Shown here piece by piece: positions 57,601 to 64,000 of a stretch of 64,000 nucleotides of DNA. How positions within the stretch are numbered: the first letter of the stretch is position 1; every line of letters begins with the position of its first letter. The notes beneath the pieces were generated by a model that was not told the origin of the DNA, searched no databases, and was given only the letters and a program-made list of their open reading frames with translations. Origin of the DNA: Mercenaria mercenaria (taxonomy: Eukaryota > Mollusca > Bivalvia > Venerida > Veneridae); contig NC_069373.1 of NCBI RefSeq assembly GCF_021730395.1, positions 48,884,501 to 48,948,500 on the forward strand, written 5' to 3'. The translations under genes and the position numbers were made by a program.

Positions 57601-60600
57601 ACAAGAGAACAACCTGTGACAACCCTAATATTATTATAATACAAATAAACAATACGCGACTGTATCGAAATTGGCCGTTCTGGATGAAATGCAGGAGAAG
57701 TGTAGTGGAGTTCGTATGGTATTACCGTAAGCAGTTTTACTCTACATTCATAGACTACAGGAAAAGAGATCTCTTTAAGTTTCAGGGATAGAGAGAAATC
57801 ATCTGGACCAATCAGAAACGCTCTAAGTGATTTACTTCAGCGCAGTTATTTTTTTCCGCTTTGTGAATTAAAAAAGAACTTTCTCTTAATCATTAGAAGC
57901 TAGCATTTTAAGTTATATACCATTCAATTTAAATGAAAGTTCCATATAAGTGTTAAGCATATAGCTTTATTGGCTTGAGAGCTAGCACTTTGCTGACACA
58001 ATATCGCCTTAATTTTAATAGACATCTCTTAAGGTAGTTCTGCACGTTTGGGTCGAAATTTTTTCTACAATGTAGAACGTGATTAAACTCAAATAAAAAG
58101 GAAGGGTCGTGTGCTTGATTTTTTGCTAGACTGATCTGAAAAATTTGGACCTCATGCAATTTAATGGGAGTCTATGGGAAAATCATAACTTTCGGTGCTT
58201 CCGATGGATCTACTTTCCAGATTTTACTTCACAACAGCAGGTGTTAAGTGCTGTTTGGCGGCCGTAAAAAGTCGCCCCGACTTCATCTCAGTGTTTTTAT
58301 ATTTTCTGGTCCTTCGGGATCATTGATTTCAACTCTTTTAGATTTGAAGATTGAATACTGCTTAAGCCGGTGCTAGGGGGCGTGGGCAGTGTTGCATTTT
58401 ACATTACTGCTCATGAACAGACTCAATCAAACCGAGTCTGCAATTTTCACTGTTTGCCTTGTTTTCGGTGCTTCCGAGGGATCTACTTTCCAGATTTTAT
58501 TTCATAACATTTTCGCGAATAGAATTTTTTCTACAATGTAGATTTTGATGAAACTTCTCACAGTTGTAAATAAACATATGGCCTATAATGTGGTGAAATA
58601 AAATGTATAGGTCCGTGTGCTTATTTTTGAGATATTTAACCACGATTAAAGTGCACCTAATATTCCACGCTAATTTTGAGACATTATTTTGAATTATTTA
58701 ACGTGTCATATGTTTTAATATCTTATTTTGACTTTAGAAATATAGTAACAGTGTCATTTTAATAAATTTACTCACAGGTTGTCATTGATTCATAAAATGA
58801 TTTTCATTTCCTTACGCCGAATCCAGGCTTTATTCTACGTTTTCCGGATAAATAACGTTACGCCATCACTTCCGGTTTATCAAACGTGCAGAACTACCTT
58901 AAGAGAGCACTTTTGCTAAGTTAAGAGCTATCTGTGTAGGCAATAGTAATATCTTTGTAGTAAATTGAACTCAGTCAAACCCTAACTAATATCCGATTTT
59001 ATCTCGCCTCCTACAACTTTCTTGCATTTCTATTGGTGAATAGACGTCACGTGGAGACAGGATATAATCCATATCCTGCAAGTACATTTCAGATATGAAT
59101 TTAATTAAAACAAAATGGCTACCGCATCGCTTGCGTAATTGAATCAAGTCAGATTATTCATTAGCTCCAGCTGTAAATATCGTTTCCGAGAGTAAATCTA
59201 GTATTTTCTTGCCGTTTTCATCTTCCTGCTTAGGTTAGGCTCACGAAGTTGGACAGAAGTTGGCCGTAAAAGCGGAAATAGAAGACACGGCCGTTGAAAT
59301 CTTGTTTTTAAGTTAAATCATTGTAAAACACTGGAATTATATAATTGTTACACAGCAGTTTGTAGTAGGATAATTTAATCTACGTGCAGGATAAAGGATA
59401 TAACAGACACGGGATGAAAGCCAAACTGACATCGTGAAATCAGATGATTTTCGGAAGGATGGAACAGAAGGATGTGTTGTTTTTATTTTTGCATTTCTGA
59501 TCTAAACCAGTTCATAACCTGTATAAATGAGCTTTGTGTTTTGTGATTCAGTTCAGTCAAAATACAGGCCATTGTGCATTTTATGACTATATAAACAAAA
59601 CATGATGACAAAACAAATGGTTGCAGGATTGAGGATTCCATTGTGCACTGTAAGTATATTTATTAATTTGCAAAAGGTTTCGATTATAGCATGGAATTAA
59701 AGGGCAGTCGCTCGAGCCTGATATGGATTTTCGAGACTACGTATATCGCGTATCCTGTCACCAACAAGCAGTGTAACTAATAATCTTACACTTCTGTCAC
59801 CATTACAAAGAAAGATCTAGATAAAAAGAGCTACCAGTCACAGAACAGGTATAACTCTCTTTGAAATACAGCTAGCTCTCAACTAAAGAAATATCGCCAC
59901 AAACCTACCGCCTTCTGAAAACTATCTCATGATGTAGTTTCACCAAGTTCTGCCGCTAATGTCAGTGATTCTGATGAAGTTAGTGAATGTCTGTCACCAC
60001 CTGCAAAATTTTACAAGAGCTGTCTATTGAAAGCGCGCTCGACTGTTCGAAGATTTGATGCAAGTATTGGGTAAAAATATTACCGGAGATTTTCAGACAA
60101 AAGAAGAAAATAGATAAGACAAACAATGTACCTGTATTTGTGGATTTGGATAAGTCTTGCACTATATGGCAATGTGTGATCATGATGTTGAGCAAGTGTT
60201 CAAAGTTTCAAAGTCATACATCAAACAGTTTAGACAAACTATGGAATGACATGCGAAACTAATTTCTGTGTTAAAGTGGCCATAACTGAGCTAAAGTCTT
60301 TGTCTTAGTATGTATCTTGCCTACATATGTAGATTATGATGGTAAACAAGTGGTCAAAGTCTCAAAGCCAAATGACAAATAGGTAAGGCAAAATATGGAC
60401 TGGTATGAAATATTTAACTGATTTCCAAGCTCAAAAGGGGTCATAATTCAGCCTAAATAAATGACAGAGATATGTACTCTTGCCTACAGATGAAGATCAT
60501 GATGGTAAGCAAGTATATAAAGTTTCAAAGCCACATATTAAACAGTTCTGACAAAACGCTGACCTGTACGAAAGCTGAACTAAGGTATTAAGTCCAAAAA

Positions 60601-61955
60601 GGGCCATCATTCAGACAAAGTAGTTGACAGTCATTTACTCGATAGAAATTATAATGATAAACAAGTGTTTAAAGTTTCAAAGCCACATGCCATATAGTTT
60701 TGACAAAACATGGACATGTACGAAAACTGAACCAACTTCCAAGTCCAAAAAGGGCCATAATTCAGCCAAAATACTTGACAGAGTTATCTTCTCTTGACTA
60801 CAGGTAGAGACTGTTATAATAAACAAGAGATTTTGGAGGACATCAACGCTCGACTATTCAACAGCCTTGTCAATTGACTGAATATTAAAGTAAAAAAGGG
60901 GCAAAATTTTGTAAAATTTCAAAACAGGGTTATGGAACCTGTACAATGCATATCAGCTTATGACAATGGACAATTGTGTGAAGTTTCAATCCATTCCCAT
61001 TAGTGGGTACTAAGATACCAGTTTACACACAAAACCTTAACCAAAAATTTCTAAATCGAGAAAGGAGCATAATTTTGTAAAAAAGCAAAATAGAGTTATG
61101 GAACCTGTGCAGTGCATGTCAGAACACCACAGTGAATAAGTGTGTGAAGTTTTAATCCATCAGTGGGTACTGATATGCCAGCCTACATACAAAATCTGCT
61201 TAGTCGAAAAGAGGGCATAAATTTGCATAAATTCAAAGTAGTGTTATGGAACATGTGCAATGCATGTCAGATCATCACAGTGAACAAGTGTATCAAGTAT
61301 TTAATCCATTCCAATTAGTGGGTACTTAGATACCAGCTTACATTCAAAAACAACTAAAAATGCTGTCGAAAAAGGGGCATAATTTTGTAAAAAAAAATAG
61401 AGTTATATTATGCAATGTAAGTCAGTTTATCACAGTGAATGATAGTGTGAAGTTTCAACCTATTCCTAAAAGTGGTGACTGAGATACCAGATTGCATACA
61501 AAAACTTAACCAAATCGGGACGCCGACACCGACGTATGAATGAGTCCAATAGCTCTACCTATTCTTTGAACAGTCGAGTTTACAAGTGGTCCAAGTTTGA
61601 GTAAATATCTTTAATGTTATACTAAATATTACCATTTCATAAAAACATTAACCAACGCCGACACCGATGCCGGGGTGAGACGTATAGCTCTCAATATTTT
61701 TCGAATAGTCAAGCTTAAAATGGTGTTACTACATTTTGTTCTTTTTCAAATGATTTATATATGTTTGTTTATAATACAATTGCAATAGATAGTAAAACGG
61801 GACAAACCAGCACAAACCCTACTGATTACCTTTTTTCCAAACAGTTGATTATTACCTAAATTGTCAAGCACCAGTCCTTCCGATTCCTTAATTCGTTGCT
61901 GTTTCTTTCGCCACATGTCTCTACCAGTGATGCGGTTTTTCTGTGGTCGTGACAT
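45686..61955 (-). CDS. TRP-like six-transmembrane cation channel, gene C (in-frame TGA in exon 2)
   Basis: Exons 5' to 3' on the minus strand: 61955-61856, 60000-59909, 57497-57357, 56499-56394, 55709-55571, 54650-54566, 53630-53457, 51531-51458, 51000-50818, 49431-49258, 48956-48801, 47766-47680, 47213-47030, 46728-46529, 45971-45686. Splice borders and phases match gene B throughout. All helices are present: S1-S2 (FNSFLYILGSFCITYSAIVA), S3-S4 (NWFDMSSAILLSCIV), S5, pore (STFWKILFVGVRSL) and S6. Exon 2 carries an in-frame TGA (complement of 59927-59929) where A and B have a sense codon, about 57 codons after the MSRP start. As read, the full protein cannot be made. C is either a young pseudogene, a null allele, or a gene starting further down. 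An upstream in-frame ATG at 62096 would extend exon 1. Confidence 0.75.
47920..48620 (+). repeat. Diverged 40-bp minisatellite in gene C intron
   Basis: Repeats of the theme acatcggagaaaacatggtc / tataacgaggaatcatatgt with many changes. It occupies the same intron (between the S5 and pore exons) as the homogeneous array of gene B. Confidence 0.8.
49519..49755 (+). mobile_element. tRNA-derived SINE in gene C intron
   Basis: Head gggcctccgtggcctagtag with A-box, then cttgcccctcaccgctgtag, ggtcggtggttctacagagg and a tail ttaaaccaaagaaac. It resembles an abundant bivalve SINE with a tRNA-like head. The matching gene B intron keeps its degraded head at 25239. Confidence 0.8.
55217..55535 (+). repeat. 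Dispersed repeat inserted in gene C intron
   Basis: Starts tagctcgtctgatttt, contains gtcggcgtcggcgttggtta, and ends with agacgagccatggcacccg and gtgctcttgttt. Copies of tagct lie at both ends, as for a short target duplication. Gene B has no such insert at the matching place (about 29728). Noncoding. Confidence 0.6.
56621..56856. mobile_element. TTAA-flanked MITE with exact empty site in gene B
   Basis: Inverted ends ttaaagacctgctcc / ggagcagggctttaa, about 230 bp, TTAA on each side. Gene B reads gacaaaacacttaaactgaa at 31938-31957, the uninterrupted target. TTAA targets are typical of piggyBac-type elements. No transposase is encoded. Confidence 0.85.
58027..58904. mobile_element. TTAA-flanked 0.87-kb element with 18-bp inverted ends (gene C intron 2)
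   Basis: Ends ggtagttctgcacgtttg and its complement, flanked by TTAA on both sides. The interior holds a repeated block (ttttctacaatgtaga, ggtgcttccgatggatct) and no transposase. In gene B the matching site (about 33240) carries only a GA microsatellite. Confidence 0.8.
59909..60000 (-). CDS. Gene C exon 2 with in-frame TGA
   Basis: 92 bp, acceptor ttgcag, donor gtaggt. It aligns codon for codon with gene B exon 2 (AAELGETTS block). The next codon is TGA where B has TCC and A has TCC. Skipping the exon would break the reading frame. Confidence 0.8.
60013..61710 (+). repeat. Composite repeat with two families of ~180-bp tandem units (gene C intron 1)
   Basis: Bounded by gcgctcgactgttcgaa on the left and tttgaacagtcgagttt, then a related cgaatagtcaagctt, on the right. 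The first half repeats units with caaagtttcaaagccacat and aaaagggccataattcag. The second half repeats units with gtgaagtttcaatccatt, agtgggtactgagatacca and aaaggggcataattttgt. Noncoding. Confidence 0.75.
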
Positions 61956-62096
61956 CGTTCCTCTGACACCGCCTCGTAATGTCCGCTTTGGAAGATATAG
62001 TAAGGATTTGTTAGGTCCCTTTAAGCATTGTTTATTCCTTTGAAACGTACCCAGGTATAGTCTTAGAATGGCTGCATTTAGATACGTTCTCTTCAC

Positions 62097-62439
62097 TCTA
62101 AAATTAATTCATATACGTTATTGATTGTACACATTGTTTATGGTATAATTGATATTTGGGGGTAATACACATTTCCGTCTTTTCACAACCGTTTGACTTC
62201 ACTTCCTGGATCAAAATCATTAAAATGTATTCGCCCAATTTCTTTACTCCCAACGCTTTTGGATTATTTTGTTGAAAGAAAAATACACCGACAATATTTA
62301 AACATTTCTGTGATTTTATCTGCTAGACACTGTAACACAGTCTTGGAAATGTTCCTCAAAAGAAACTATTGTTGCATATAACGTAATTCACATGATAACT
62401 TCTGTCATTCATTTTATGTAAATGCTATCGGTAACAAGT
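62097..62439. other. 5' flank of gene C
   Basis: AT-rich, no recognised promoter element. Just inside it, the block agtcttagaatggctgcatt (62059-62078) matches the upstream region of gene B. Confidence 0.4.
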
Positions 62440-63010
62440 TGCATTGTCAAAAGATAATAGATAAGGGTAGATTTCTCGGAAACACAGAGCACCACAAACA
62501 CAGCCTCAGAGCCACGCATATGCAAAGTAGACCTACAACAAAAAAAAGCTGTAACGGAAAAATATAACAGACGGGTTGCTTCAAAAATCCAACAAGTACA
62601 TTTTAATTTTATGCAAAATATAGAGCGGGGAGGAAGAGGTAATGGATAAAAAGGGGGTGGGGGAAGGGGGTTGAAGGGGAAAGTAGAACAAGGATGAATA
62701 TTCAAAAGGGAATGCTACGTTCCTTAATCATAGTTACACAACAACGTGAACCATTGCAACGCAGACTCTCATGTACAAGAGACAAATACACACACGCACG
62801 CACGCACGCACGCACGCACGCACAACTATCTTACATAGATACACAGAAAAGTAAGATATAACAACAATGTAGGGAACCGCCCAAGACTCAAAGACGCACA
62901 AGCACACAAACGCACAGATATAAGCAGGAAAAAACAACAATCGGGCACCGCCTTAGGATTCCGGCAGCCAAAATTAAGGTTGGCACAATAACTTACTCAT
63001 AATAAAAGGG
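62440..63010 (-). repeat. Interspersed repeat R1, copy 3
   Basis: The complement matches copies 1 and 2 (tttttgaagcaacccgtctg, ccggaatcctaaggcggtgc). It includes an (ACGC)n run at about 62790-62822. Confidence 0.65.
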
Positions 63011-63432
63011 GAGAATCAATTCACTACTGAATAGTACAAACAGAATCACAGTATGAGGTCTTTACAGTAATTGCAAAAACTGAAGATTGCTCATAAAATG
63101 TACTTACAATACCATTGACCTATCGGGGGTATTGGGTTTGAATACATCAGGTTTAACAAATATGAACACTAGAACTAATGCGTTTATACACGGTGATCAA
63201 CGTGGTCATGAACCACTATATCAATTACAATTAATAGTAATGGGACGTGCCCCGTATCCCCCTCCCCACGCACACGCCCTCAACCCACGATTTATATCTC
63301 ATCATTTAATTTTAGACCTACAGCAACTTCAGTAGAATACCAAAATTCGTTATCGAAATTGATAGAACTCGCTAAACTACAACATTGTTTCCAGAATTAC
63401 TTTATTCGCAAAATAAAATCATTTTCTAAACT
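63011..63432. other. Unannotated flank
   Basis: No gene or clear repeat recognised. AT-rich sequence before the SINE. Confidence 0.4.
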
Positions 63433-63685
63433 GTTTTTGTTGTTGGGTTTAACCCTCGCACCGATACAGTAACTGATATAGGTCATATGGCGACATTCCA
63501 GCTTTGGTGGTGGAGGTAGAGCCCTGGTGCCCCTCCGGACATTATTACATCACCGGTGGGCACCTGGTTAGAAACACCGACCTTCTGTAAGCCCTCACAT
63601 GAAGTAATCAACACACCAAATGAGGCTGGGACCCACTTCGGTTAAGGGCAGGTGATTTGAAGTCAGCTGGTGCATCTTTTAGTTA
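63433..63685 (-). mobile_element. tRNA-derived SINE, 5'-truncated (minus orientation)
   Basis: Minus-strand blocks tgacttcaaatcacctgccc, gaaggtcggtgtttct, ggtgcccaccggtgatg, aatgtcgccatatgacctat and a gggttaaacccaac tail. The A-box head is missing or unrecognisable. Confidence 0.75.
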
Positions 63686-64000
63686 ATGCTGCTGTGCATA
63701 TCGCATGGCTTACTGCTAATAAGTTCTTGCACAAGCTGCTAAATAAAAGGATCGCAGGAAATGCAACACGTCACTAATACATTTTAATCATATAAATAGA
63801 TATGTATAATCTTTAACAAATAATTGAGTCTCCAATGAGATTCATTCCGTAATTGCTGGGTCATTTTCCACTTATTGGGTTTTTTGCCATTTATTGAGTA
63901 TCATAGACCCAATGTATATGTATATTTATATTATTACTTTACCGTAGAAGTGGGCAAATATATGTTTGATCTTTAGATCCGTAAAAGACCGTAAAAGTGG

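Noticed and set aside
59035-59770. Possible further MITE (gacaggata / tatcctgtc ends)
   Set aside because: The inverted match is only nine bases and no target duplication or second copy could be confirmed.

Overview
The window is animal nuclear DNA and looks like a bivalve mollusc, probably a heterodont clam. It is AT-rich, its genes are split into short GT-AG exons, and it is crowded with repeat families that I recall from clam genomes: tRNA-derived SINEs, a roughly 230-bp palindromic MITE, and (TCCG)n-headed repeats. The taxon is an inference, since no species-level marker is visible.

The only host genes I can support are three paralogous six-transmembrane, ankyrin-containing TRP-like cation channel genes. 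Gene A lies on the plus strand (about 1987-13219). Gene B (about 34531-18660) and gene C (about 61955-45686) lie on the minus strand. A and B are tail to tail, and B and C are a head-to-tail tandem pair. All three share exon order and splice phases. I rebuilt 15 coding exons for B (751 aa, open throughout) and 15 for C. A has 13 plus one extra copy of exon 4. The encoded order is: basic N-terminus, a small ankyrin-like region, S1-S2, S3-S4, S5, pore helix and acidic pore loop, S6, then a helical C-terminal region and a polar tail.

The copies differ in informative ways. B looks intact. A has lost the two exons for S3-S4 and S5, yet every remaining junction keeps frame and gives an open 581-codon message. 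A also carries a tandem copy of exon 4, and it ends early in the last exon. C has an in-frame TGA in exon 2 but is otherwise open.

B and C introns still align, so many mobile-element insertions can be dated against an empty site in the paralogue. Examples are TTAA-flanked MITEs in C, and a TA-flanked 897-bp element, palindromic MITEs and a SINE in B. A SINE and a roughly 40-bp minisatellite lie at matching intron positions in both and predate the duplication.

Outside the genes, 1-1986 holds a relic SGNH-hydrolase fragment. 13.4-18.6 kb is low-complexity and SINE sequence. 34.5-45 kb has a nested cluster of TACGG-rich foldback elements (35.7-37.9 kb) and a LINE fragment near 39 kb. 62.1-64 kb is repeats. 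I see no tRNA or rRNA genes and no other host genes.
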